A DNA stretch of 64,000 nt from Polytrichum commune (lineage: Eukaryota; Streptophyta; Polytrichopsida; Polytrichales; Polytrichaceae): positions 558,001 through 622,000 of the forward strand of contig OX485809.1 of assembly GCA_950295325.1 (NCBI GenBank), given 5' to 3'. Numbering within the stretch: the first letter of the stretch is position 1; the number at the start of each line of letters is the position of its first letter. Position numbers and translations under genes: made by a program. Under the pieces are notes generated by a model. The model was not told where the DNA came from, did not search any database, and saw only the letters and a list, made by a program, of their open reading frames with translations. Below, piece by piece: positions 44,688 to 54,891 of the stretch.

Positions 44688-44981
44688 TTAATACACGCTG
44701 AACCTAAAACAATTCATATTAATTGTTGCACATAGTCCAATCCCATCTAGCCGCATGTTGTTTTGGTGTTCATTCTTGACTATAAGCCTTATCCCATACG
44801 ACCCAAATAGAGGTGTCCAATTAAGACGAGTGACCATGCAAGGCCTACCTTCTACATATATGCATGCATAAAATGTGGCAATGAAACCGAAAGATAAAGT
44901 GCCACACCTTGCACATGTAGTTGTCTTCATTCTCGCCAACTCACCTTTTAAGGCCTCAAGACGTGTGAGCTGGCGCAACAA
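44688..44981 (-). pseudogene. Repeat-derived coding fragment, copy A
   Basis: The minus frame reads MVTRLNWTPLFGSYGIRLIV, then KNEHQNNMRLDGIGLCATIN. It aligns by eye with the minus frame at 53681-53938 (LIGHQIFEWYMARLLAGNGH, then PKKMCYDEIELCALHLDTI). Two diverged copies of one protein fragment in a transposon-rich region suggest a mobile-element origin. The family was not recognised. Confidence 0.35.
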
Positions 44982-45403
44982 GTATGGGGCACATGTAACT
45001 TAGGGGCGGTTTACACTATGGACCATGAAGTCGTCCCACGTAAGAGGCCTATTTTGCGTGGGACGACTTCCATGGTCCGACTTACTAAAATATTAGTTTT
45101 CATGGTCCATGGGCCCTTCACTAGGTGTAAACCGAATGTGGACCATGAATAATGACCATACACCAAAAAGTGGAGGTGGTGATTTTTTTAATACATGCCC
45201 AAAAAGGGCAATTTTGAAAAAAAAATTAAGTTGGATCATTCCTTGTCTTCTCTTGGGCTTCACTTGTCTTCACTTCTTGTTAAATATGTCGAAGATGTGG
45301 CTTGCAAATCTTCTCACAACAATTTTTTTTAAATAAAATAAAATGAGCAATTTAATTTGTACATGCTCAATGTAATTTACATGTGACATGTACCTTGTGT
45401 TGT

Positions 45404-45510
45404 CACTACACTAAATAGGATATTTAGTGTTTAATTACATTTAATTTTGTTACCACCCCACCTTGCTCAACACTAATTTTCAATTCTTTGATAATTAATG
45501 TTAGAAGATT
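45404..45510 (+). mobile_element. Left half of a CACTACACTAAATA MITE
   Basis: It begins CACTACACTAAATAGGATAT and continues with 'taccaccccaccttgctcaa' and 'gataattaatgttaga' as in the copy at 29499. No right end follows. It lies within the Harbinger-like element. Confidence 0.55.
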
Positions 45511-45607
45511 TCCCATTGCACTTCTTTTGACGACCCTGATCTACAATCACTAAACCACTACAGATTTTTGTTTTTTGTTTTGCAACTGTATTTTGTAAGA
45601 ATATTGG

Positions 45608-45668
45608 GGTGTGTAATATACCGTTGGAAAGGTATTTTCAAGACCTTTCCAACGGTATATTACACACC
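45608..45668. repeat. Near-perfect 26-bp inverted repeat, 9-nt loop
   Basis: GGTGTGTAATATACCGTTGG with AAAGGT (45608-45633) is the exact reverse complement of 45643-45668. The 9-nt loop is ATTTTCAAG. Perfect pairing in otherwise aged DNA implies recent origin or conservation. It could be a foldback insertion, a small RNA hairpin or a palindrome formed during repair. Confidence 0.8.
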
Positions 45669-46839
45669 TCAAAATTCCAAACACTACATTTGGTAGACCA
45701 AAAAAACAAATCTGCACTTGAATTCTTGAGTTCTAGATGTCCCGCGTTGTTTGGTGAAACACGTGTGAGCCGGTTTAAGGGGTAGGGCAAGGTAGTGCTG
45801 GTATGTCTCATGGGGTATGGTATAATTAAGGCGCTTAAAAGGTAGATTCATTAAAAATTTATTGAAATGGTATTTCTCTGACATGGGCCCTTGCCTTTTC
45901 CTACCAAACCACCTCTCTTGCCTCTCTCAACGCAAAACCCGTTGGACCATGTCAGTGCATTTATTAGGCCTTAAAAATTATATTCTGGGGACCTCAACCT
46001 CCATGGTCCCTCTGCCATTTTTTCCTTAGTGCAAACTGAAGTTGTCCCGGGAGAACTTCAACAGCCAATCAGCTGCCTTGCAGAGCCCTGGTCCAACTTC
46101 ATGGTCCATAGTGTAAACCGCCCCTTATCGGGGTCTCGCTTTCGCAAAACCCGACCCAAACCCTTGGTTGCAAGGACAAGGTGAGAGTGCCTAAAACCGA
46201 CCCTTCTAGCCATCTTGGCCCATTACATGTGATCTCATGAGGTTGGAAAATTTTGATAAAAATTTCATGGTTTTGCAAAACTTTTAAGGTGGTGCATGTA
46301 ATTTCTTTAAATAAGTAAGTAAATAAATAAATAATGTGCATTTTGTAAAAACATTGAAAGAAAATCCAAGCATTATGTTTCTCATGTCACCATAGAAGGG
46401 CACACAACCAACCAAGACCAACCCTTGTCATCATTAATCAAGTTCCTCAATTTACATTTTGGACCCACACTTACAATACACGCTAGTGTACACGACACTA
46501 AGGTTTACATGCCTCTTATGTTGAGTTAGTTCTCTTGCCTATAGCATGTGTGTTGGACCCCATACCCATCAGCCAATGTTCCAAGGAGCCGATCCAAAGT
46601 TCATGAGAGTTGGAGCTAGCAACTTCAAAGCTAGTAGCCAACCTGGCTTTATGTCGTCTTTGAAGCCTTCGTAGTTTTGGGTACCACAATAGGTGACAAT
46701 ATAGGGACACTAAACAATTTTAGGCACTCTCACCTTAGACCCACAAGACCTTATCTTAGGAGCTTTCCATGTGCATATGTTATTATGTTTTGTTTTAGTG
46801 TTGTAGGGTCATTTGTCAATTCTATATCAATTCTTGTAA

Positions 46840-47135
46840 GTCATGACTCACATGCCATGTCCAAGTTGTCTCATGAAACTAAATGAACACACATGTGAAT
46901 GGTTGCATGTGAGCGTGTTGAACATGTTTGATATGGGAATTAGGACAGCGGGTCCCATGCGCATATCCTATTATGATTTCAAAATACTCTCAAAGTTTGA
47001 GAGGTGGAAAGAGGAGGTTCCAAAAGTTTCACCTGACTTTCCAAATCAGCTCCAACACACAACGAGCTAACGAGCTCTAATAGAAAGTTTTCTCAATGCA
47101 GGTTCAAACTCACATTTTCGTCTTTCTTTAAAAGA
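46840..47135 (-). repeat. Dispersed SINE-like repeat, copy 3 (inverted)
   Basis: On the minus strand this reads 'gtaaagtcttttaaagaaag', 'gagaaaactttctattaga', 'gctcgttagctcg', 'caggtgaaacttttggaacc' and 'gcgcatgggacccgctgtcc', matching the copies at 26.9 and 54.5 kb. Confidence 0.6.
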
Positions 47136-47764
47136 CTTTACATATTACTCTATTGGCTTAATGTTTAACGTAGGAAAACCAAAAACGGTGAATGACCACT
47201 ACTCGTGCACTAGGGGTAGAATGATTCTTGTGTGGACCCAAAATGGCTAATTGTAAAAGTGGTGGCCCAAAAAGGATGCAGCAATAGGTGTTGTTTCATA
47301 CCACCTGCAATCACTTTTGATTGCCATTGAATCAACCGCTTTGTGTGCATTTGTATTCAAAGTAGGATATTTCAATGCTCAAACTAGGGAAACTCTATTA
47401 GACAAGTAGGGGGTTAACTTACTTGCCTCTTTGAGAAAATGTAAATGATTATTTACATGGAATAGAATTACGAAAGAACTTGCATTCCTCATCACTTCCT
47501 CTACTCCATTTGTAAAAAAACATACACAAATTACAACCCACTCTTTGTGACCGAATCAACTTATTTCCACCGTTTTCCATATTTCTACATTACCGCTCTT
47601 TTTTTGTGCACATCAAACAAATCCCCTTTTCACCGCAACTAAAAAAAAAAGAGGAGAAGTGGAATGGACAACTCCATTGTGCTCATTGGTTCAAACCATT
47701 GAGAACGCTTATGGCATATATGTACACTCCATTCAAGAATATAAGGTATAGCTTTCATGTTACT
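47136..47764. other. No gene seen
   Basis: AT-rich intergenic sequence; a short A-rich run near 47641 is followed by no recognisable element. Confidence 0.4.
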
Positions 47765-48165
47765 ACGGTAAAACTTGTATTTAGTGTCACCAATTCTACT
47801 TGTCTTTGCTCAATACTAATTGTAAGCCACCTGTGTAATGTCATTAACACTAAATGTACACCTAGCACTATTTGTCATTCCCTGTTAAAACAAAAATAAA
47901 TAAAAAATGAACATTATTGATTTAAAATGTTACAGTGTTTGTCACTTACTAAGTGATTTTTCATCCAAATTTCAATCATTCCTGACAATATTTCATCACA
48001 AAACGTTAGGATGCATAATATGTCAAACTTTATTTTCAATATTTGGCATTTGGATGAACTAAAAGTTTAGTTGACATTACATGTAAATTCATTCTTAAGA
48101 AGTGAAGTTACCACAGTGACATATATAAAATGCCACATGACGTTAACTACACTATTCAATGTAGT
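47765..48165 (+). mobile_element. TTTAGTGTCACCAATT MITE, copy 3
   Basis: It matches the 36.0-kb copy: 'tatttagtgtcaccaattct', 'gctcaatactaattgtaagc', 'ttttcatccaaatttcaatc' and the right part 'aaatgccacatgacgttaac'. The terminal repeats are eroded, and the ends are approximate. Confidence 0.55.
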
Positions 48166-48176
48166 AGTACTCTCTG

Positions 48177-48328
48177 CATCACATTACTCAACGTTGTGCT
48201 CCCATTCTACGGGCCATGGAAGTTGCACCATGGGATGACTCAAATTTGGAGTCTGCTCCCACCATCCCACGGTTACATTCCCAAGGCCCATAGAACAAAC
48301 GCACAACGTTGAGTAATGATATGTGATG
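48177..48328. mobile_element. Foldback MITE, 152 bp
   Basis: CATTACTCAACGTTGTGC at 48182-48199 pairs perfectly with 48301-48318, and CATCACA at the outer end pairs after a small bulge. The inner 'cgggccatgg' and 'ccaaggccca' regions pair imperfectly, so most of the 152 bp can fold into one long hairpin. Confidence 0.7.
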
Positions 48329-49967
48329 TGTGCTTATAATGACGCCAGTGACCCCGGGATTCAAACAAGGGTGATGATCTGGTGGTACATCTTCAGATTT
48401 GGTGTCACAAAGTTTCAGTTTCAAGGACGTTTGTGGACATTGGAAGTTGGGATTCTTGATATGCATGTAGACTCTTCAAACTCAAGGTCTCGTTTCTTAT
48501 TGGAACCTCCGTAAGTTAAAGTGATATCCAATTTCGCATCTAGACCATGCAATGTGACCGCGTACGGTTTCCTTAATATCATATGATCGATCCAACCCTC
48601 CATGGCCCAAGTTTGGTATACACTTGAGGCGTAACTTAACGCTCGACACTTATGCCACGACTCTCCGCGGCTAGTATGCTTTTAAAGTACCTCAACACCT
48701 TTTGTGGAGTTCATAGGCTAGCCTAACACTTTGACTTTGTGAGCCCCTCACCAACTCCGTTACGTGCAATCTACTATCCCATATGTACGAGCATGGCCAC
48801 CACTTCGATATAAAGCCATGCCTCGAAACAAAGCACCGTGGTTGCAATTATGGGTTCAATGCACAAAGAAAAAAGCCAAAAAGAGAATAAAGAGGAAAAA
48901 AGAAAAAGAAAGAAAAAATGCCATGTAAGAAATGTTGTGAGTCTTGTGTGGTCACTTTTTTTTTTAATGCTCCCAATGCACCTTAGATCTTGTTAAAAAT
49001 ATCCAAGTGGTTTGTGATGTTGTCGCATGTATTCTCATGAGCAACGGACAATTTTGACTATATATATTGGACGACATGGAGTCTTGAATACGTAGTGAGA
49101 CTCTCAATCTTTTTAAGTGTTGGCGTGTGGGAAATTTTCAATATAATAGTGCAAGGTGGTAACAATGGGCAACATTTTAAAATAAAATTTCCACATGAAT
49201 TTTTATTTTATTTTATGGATGAGATGAAGTGTTCATGTGGTTAAAAAAACGCGCTTCATGATTGGGCTTTGAATTTTGTGGTTCACAATTACTTTGGGAG
49301 GGCTGGCAAGTCCAAAAATTTGTGTCAAGGGCACACTGTAGTGCAAGAACGTATCATTTATCAACTCCGATTTCATATAGATTTGATAAGTTGCATTGTT
49401 GAAGATCAACGGCACACTATGCTAGGTGTTTCATTAGTTATGGACATAGGAAGGTAGGTCCAATAAGCCAGAGTACAAGAAATGTGTGGTCAATTTGGAC
49501 TTCTTGGGAAGTGAAGAGTGATTGGCGCGCACTTCACTTTGACCTCTTGTAACTTCTGCGTCTCAACTTCAATGTTGAGATTTGAACCGACAATACATGT
49601 GATTTGCAATTGCTAACATGACGAGGCGACTCCCAATTCAATCCAATGATCAAGATTGTACATGGAGTTGAAAAGGCCCACCACATATAAGACCCCATAT
49701 CTTATGTGTCGGGTGAGAGGAGTCCATTTTTGTGACTCGTGCATAGAAGGGCTTCAATGCCATCCCCTCGTACATCTTTGCACGAAGCCATGGTGCATGT
49801 GCAACTAACATTTAACTTAGATCCGTGGAATTTCATCATTAACTCGCAAACAAAAGTGTGGGGACTAAGTTAAGCCTCCATTGTACAGGCCTCACTTGAA
49901 TCAAGGGTTTGCGTAACAAAGTGCAGATTGACTCTTGACCTCACGAGACTTGAGTCGCTTGGGGAAC
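48329..49967. other. No gene seen
   Basis: Intergenic DNA. A purine run (AAAGAAAAAGAAAG type) lies near 48868-48920. The short frames show no protein sense. Confidence 0.45.
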
Positions 49968-50547
49968 TACACTCAAGACTCTATAAATGTTACAACTCGG
50001 GAGTAGCAAAAAGATAACATATATAGAACTATAACAAGTAATACTTATAGAATTCATACCGATGATTAATAACATCTATAGAAATAACACTTAAAAAATT
50101 CAAAAATGAAGAATATAACGTTTGATAAAAATGAAAGTACAAATGATAATACATAATCCGACTAAACTAATTGAAAGAAATGATCTATATAGTGGTAACT
50201 TGACGAGATTCCTCCAACTTGTAGAGCCATGATCAAGCATACAGGAAGATCAACAAAAGAGAGAGTAACTGGGAGCGCAACAGACGAGCAGGGGAGCGCC
50301 GAGAATCAAGGAGACTGAGGGCCTGCCAAAGGCTGAAGGGACTGAGAGACGGCCAAGGGCCGGAGGAAACTGGAGCGAACCAAAGCAACCACGTGGCAAG
50401 CCAGCGAAAAGCCAGCTGGGAGCCGAGAAGGAGGGTTGCGAGCCCAAGGAGAAGGCATTGAGGAATTAGGGCTGGACCACTTGCCTTTGTAGGGCCCACT
50501 GGGCTTACCCGGAAATATAGGGTTGCGGGCCGAGCCAAACCTAGTAA

Positions 50548-50690
50548 GCCTATTAGTGAACTTATGCACTAGTAGGTTAGGGAAGGACCTAAGATAGTAA
50601 ACCTATTAGTAAACTTATGCACTAGTAGGTAGGGAAGGACTTAAGGTAGTGAACCTATTAGTGAAACTTTTGACACTAGTAGGTTAGAAG
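50548..50690 (+). repeat. Tandem repeat, about 55-bp unit
   Basis: 'cctattagtgaacttatgc' with 'actagtaggttagggaagga' occurs three times, starting near 50548, 50602 and 50656, with decreasing identity. Confidence 0.75.
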
Positions 50691-51191
50691 CTACTTAGTA
50701 GAATAGTAAGTAGGGATGGGAGAGGATGAACCCAGAAAATAGTAGATGAAAGGACATACCCGAGGGGGATGAAATCCCTTCGGATGAACATAAACTACCC
50801 CACTTCCTTTTAATGAACTTATGCAATTCGGATGAATGGATGAAAGGTTATAACCACCAAAGGCACATCTAGGCGGTTAGAACATGCCCGTATGTACCTC
50901 ATGGGTAGATCCATTTTAAGCACGTGCCAGTCTAATTATAGATCGGACATGGCTGAATTTAGACTGTATGAACATTCAGGGCTAAAATTAGTAAATACAG
51001 ACATTTAAAGACCTAACCGCCACATCTTAGATTACCCTAAATTCGAAGCCTATAAAAAGGGGCCACATATGGCACCTAATGACCCTCATTTGAACGCAAG
51101 CACTCGAGGTGGCGGACTAGGAGACTGGAGGCCCACTCAACTGAAGGACTTTGAGACCGGTGCCCTAAAGTCGGAGGTTTTCGAAATACTA

Positions 51192-51483
51192 AAGGATTGA
51201 AATTAAGATCCTCGAATTGGAAACTAAGGATTGAAATTAAGATCCTCGAACTTGAGAATTAAGGATTGAAATTAAGATCCTCGCGCTTGAAGACTAAAGG
51301 ATTGAAATATTATCCTCGGAGGCTTTCGGAACTTAAAGGATTGAAATATTATCCTCGGAGGCTTTCGGAACTTAAAGGATTGAAATATTATCCTCGGAGG
51401 CTTTCGGAACTTAAAGGATTGAAATATTATCCTCGGAGACTTTTGGAACTAAAAGGATTGAAATATTATCCTCGGAGGCTTGA
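51192..51483 (+). repeat. 39-bp minisatellite, about eight units
   Basis: Four full units and one partial of AAAGGATTGAAATATTATCC, then TCGGAGGCTTTCGGAACTT, run from 51296 to 51483 (starts 51296, 51335, 51374, 51413, 51452). Three older, shorter variants ('aaggattgaaattaagatcc') precede them from 51192. Because 39 is divisible by three the array is open in one frame (LKGLKYYPRRLSE repeated), but there is no wider evidence that it is translated. Confidence 0.9.
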
Positions 51484-52712
51484 AGAAGACTGGAGGCCCT
51501 TGAGTTTGGAGGCCCTTGATACTGGCTGCCCTTGAGGTTGGAGACCCTAGAGATTGGAGGCCGTAAGTTAGAAAACCATTACGGATCAACGATTCTTGGC
51601 ATCCGAGGTTTAAAAGTATCGATAAATCCTTGTGCCCGGAGACCGAGAAGGATTCGGAAGATTCTCAAAACTTAGAGAATTGGAGGACTTATAATTAGAA
51701 GAAAGTTTGAGGCGTAAGGCCGCGAAACAAAAGATTTAAACTTAGAATCTTTTGAGGAAAACTTGGAAACCGTGAGTGGCGTTAAATTAGAAATTCCACA
51801 AAAGAAAAGGGACTTTGGAGAACTTACCTTTTGAAGAGCTTGGAGATAATGTTTTCAAAGCCATTGCATAAAAGGGAGATCTAACACGTGAGGGCTACCT
51901 TGGAGTTTTGGTAATCATAGATCGAAAAGTATGAAGTGATTTACTTGGTGAAAGGCGTCGGATTTCACCATCATACCAAGAGAAGGACGAACGAGAGATG
52001 GCTACATCGAGCATTACTCAAAATGTCATCTCTAAACACACCTCTTTAAATGTACTCCAAATGATAGCCTAGGAATTGCAAAGGAAAAAGGACTTGAGTA
52101 GATATAGAACAAAGATTCATCTAAATTATGTGAACTCTAGGAATTGAGTAGAAGAATGAAATCTTATGAATATACTTTAGTGAGGGAGTATGTTTGGACC
52201 TTCAAAGGAATTGTGGACTTATCATAAACACACATTCTTAAATGGGTTAAGAATCTTTTACGATCATTCAAACCATGAAAGATATTGTATGTATGAACGA
52301 TGTTCTCCCTAAAAACACTTAACCTTGACATTAGGGTTTCGGGGAACATAAACTTAAAGACTTGGACATTTTATCCTTAGAGATTTATAAAGGATTCTTG
52401 ATTAGAAAAAGGAGGATGTTACTAAATCCATATAAGATGTAAAATCTAATAAAGGTTTAGGAACACCTAACCTTGACATTAGATTTCGGGGGACATAAAC
52501 TTGAAAACTTAGGTCAATTTGTCCTTGAGGATTCAAAAGAGCATTAAGATTATGTATCGCAAAATTAAGATTATATGAGTGCAAACACCTTCACCAGAAA
52601 TGGAAATCAAATGAAGGATCTAATTTTGGTGGGAGTAACTTCCATGTAAACCGGTCAGCAGCGGGTTACACCGTCTAAGTTTGTTGAGGGTTTGAAGGTG
52701 ACCTCGACACAA

Positions 52713-52990
52713 CTAAACTGACCGAAAGAAAGAGTCTATAGTAGTTTGACGAGAAGCTTCCAAATGATGAGATGAAACTTCCTTTTGGAGTCCTTGAATG
52801 CTCTCGATGTGTGATAGGGCATCATTTGGTCTTTGTTCAAAGTATTTCTTCAAAGTCTCTAGAGAACACCCAGCAACACTCAATCCTATAACTTCTTCTA
52901 CCGCATCAACCATAACCTCATTAACATCAATTTCTTGATATTATATGGAATACATATCCAAAAACTCCTCATCGGTATGTTCATAGGGGT
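52713..52990 (-). pseudogene. pogo-type transposase C-terminus, broken
   Basis: The minus strand reads YEHTDEEFLDMYSI, then an in-frame TAA, then VNEVMVDAVEEVIGLSVAGC, SLETLKKYFEQRPND and LEASRQTTIDSFFRSV with a stop at 52713. The acidic stretch, the SLxTLxxYFEQ helix and the final RQTTIDSFF are the usual end of plant Tigger/pogo transposases. The catalytic core is not present, so it is not functional. Confidence 0.65.
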
Positions 52991-53680
52991 TGTTTAAATC
53001 AAACTTCATCTTATAATTGAGTTATTCATGAGCATTCATCACGTCACCCACCTCACTATCAGATTACAACAATGTCAGTGTTTGCATCTCCTCTCCCAAA
53101 TTGCTTGAAAGTGCACAAGGAGGAAGGATCTCTAAATAAGAGAGAATATTTGACTTGTTCGCAAAGAATATGGGATAAATGTGATTACATGTTTAAAATG
53201 TATGCTCTCATAAATTATTACCTTGATTTTCTCAAAATTAACACTTATAGAGGTGCAATTAACAAAGAAGGGAGTAGAGCATGTTAAAACACTTAACACA
53301 TAATACTCACTAGTCTTACCAGTTGTGTTTTTGTAGGGGAGTAAAATTTTCTTAACATATATGAAATTGTAACGCTTATAGATGTAACACTTATAGAGTC
53401 TTGACTGTATAAAGATATGTGCAATTAGGTTGCTTCATGCTAATTTATTGATATTCCACACTATTTTGAATTCGTATCTTACCACAATACTAGAATAAAT
53501 TACATGTTTTTTTATTTTTTTAAAACTTTGTTGCTGTATAGATGAACAAACAATGGTTTAAGTTTTTGTGTATTGATTTTGACCTGAGGTAATGTGTATG
53601 GGTAAAGAGACAAAGTATTTGCGAAGGCAACCTGATTGCACATATCAATGTATTTCACAGGGGCATTTGCACATAAATGT

Positions 53681-53938
53681 TCAGATGGGGTTGTGGTCAG
53701 GCCCCACCTTCAACGATAAACTTGCACATTTTACACTTAGTATTGTGGGTTGAAAGAGTCCTCCAATTATGCTCAAAATTGAGCCTATAATGGTGTCTAA
53801 ATGAAGAGCACATAGTTCAATTTCATCATAACACATTTTTTTGGGGTGTCCATTCCCTGCTAAAAGCCTGGCCATATACCACTCAAATATTTGGTGTCCA
53901 ATCAAGAGTTGTAACCACATAAGGTCCACACACTTCAT
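53681..53938 (-). pseudogene. Repeat-derived coding fragment, copy B
   Basis: The minus frame reads VDLMWLQLLIGHQIFEWYMA, then RLLAGNGHPKKMCYDEIELC and ALHLDTIIGSI. It aligns by eye with 44688-44981 at roughly a third identity. The protein was not recognised; it is probably part of a mobile element open frame. Confidence 0.35.
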
Positions 53939-54477
53939 TGGTAGTTGTAAAATGGATTTAATCCACTACAAGGACTCACATATCGTTGATAAAACAAAAC
54001 TTGTGGTATTTAATGTCATTGGCTTGATAGTGTCATTTAACCTAATACGAGGTCTATGTGGAGGTTACACTAATGGACCCTTGACATTAATATGCTAACA
54101 CTATCTTCCTTTTGTATACTGAAACATAAACACATGATAGTATGCTCAATATTACGTTCCTCTTGCATATTAAATCATAAAACTATGGTCTAAAATACCT
54201 GAATGTGCTATGATAAATGTCATAATGCACATAATTATGACAATTACATTAAGCATGTCCACTGTCACTGTACATTAAGCTTGAGGGCCCATCAATCCAA
54301 AAATTGGATTTCTATTTCCCATAGCATGGCCTTTGGATGAATTTCAAGGGTCCTTGTTTTCACGGTCAAGGCTTTTGGCTCTAGATTTGTACAAGATTTG
54401 CTAATAGGCTGGGTTATTTTTGGATTTGTTGCCCATCAAAGAGCCCAATATGCCTCCTAGAAATATGAAACTATAGT
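53939..54477. other. No gene seen
   Basis: AT-rich intergenic sequence. 'acatgatagtatgctcaat'-type phrases occur twice near 54090-54150 as a short local duplication. Confidence 0.4.
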
Positions 54478-54890
54478 AGAGTTATCTATAAAGTCCCTCA
54501 AAGAAAGAGGACATTGTGGGTTTGATCCTTTTGAGAAAAAAAATATATTAAGAGCTCATTAGCTTGTCATGTATCGGAGCCTATTTTGAAAGTTGGGTGA
54601 AAATGTTGGCACATCCTCGTTCCACCTCAAATTTTTTTAAAGAACTTTAGGATCTAAAATAGGGTATGCGCATGGGACATGTTGTCCTAATTCTTGGATT
54701 GACCCATACAAGGTTAGCTTGGCCCACCCATCCCAATGAGACAACCTAGAAAGTTGTTTCTTAATAGCATGGGACGACTCTTTGTGTATGATAGTTTAAG
54801 CATTAAGAAAACTTGATTGACTTTGTGTTGATTCTCATAACCTCAAAGTTTGGGACTAAACCCATGGTATCATTGCTTTACTTTATGGAT
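54478..54890 (+). repeat. Dispersed SINE-like repeat, copy 4
   Basis: It matches 26.9-27.5 kb: 'aaagtccctcaaagaaagag', 'gtgggtttgatcc', 'gagctcattagcttgtcatg', 'aaagttgggtgaaaatg', 'gcgcatgggac' and the tail 'tttgggactaaacccatggt'. It ends at the start of the pogo-like element, which seems to have inserted next to or into it. Confidence 0.6.
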
Positions 54891-54891
54891 A

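Larger units (their letters stand above)
45003..46124. mobile_element. PIF/Harbinger-like element, 1,122 bp
   Basis: The left end GGGGCGGTTTACACTATGGA, continuing CCATGAAGT, is the exact inverse of the right end. TTA flanks both sides (45000-45002 and 46125-46127). G-rich ends and a 3-bp TTA/TAA duplication are hallmarks of PIF/Harbinger (Tourist) elements. Inside are a 14-bp palindrome (45027-45040 with 45057-45070), a 26-bp hairpin at 45608-45668 and a left half of a CACTACACTAAATA MITE at 45404-45510, so other elements appear nested in it. No transposase was recognised. Confidence 0.8.
50230..52680 (+). mobile_element. Probable LTR-like insertion with TATA box
   Basis: This 2.4-kb block has tandem repeats near 50548-50690, a TATA-box-like 'cctataaaaaggggcc' at 51051, a 39-bp minisatellite just downstream, and a 150-bp direct duplication ('aaccttgacattagg', 'tttcgggg', 'acataaact') at 52322 and 52472. 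The promoter-then-minisatellite order and lack of coding sense suggest a solo LTR or other retroelement terminal piece inserted into the pogo element. Borders and duplications could not be set. Confidence 0.35.
49970..53407 (-). mobile_element. pogo/Tigger-like element with nested insertion
   Basis: The left end CACTCAAGACTCTATAAATG continues TTACA. The right end on the reverse strand reads CAGTCAAGACTCTATAAGTG and continues TTACA. TA flanks both ends (49968-49969 and 53408-53409). The motif CTATAAGTGTTA recurs in both orientations near the ends (about 50041, 50073, 53240, 53370). The minus-strand transposase tail at 52713-52990 supports the class and orientation. The 50.23-52.68 kb interior differs in composition and repeats, and is probably a later insertion. 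N-terminal and DDE parts are missing. Confidence 0.65.

Noticed and set aside
50233-50569. Three overlapping minus-strand frames rich in leucine, serine and proline
   Set aside because: Composition follows the local GC-rich repeat; there is no domain sense and the three frames are open by base composition alone.
51266-51535. Tandem-repeat protein of LKGLKYYPRRLSE units
   Set aside because: The frame is open only because the 39-bp minisatellite is a multiple of three; no initiator context, splice structure or flanking domain supports translation.
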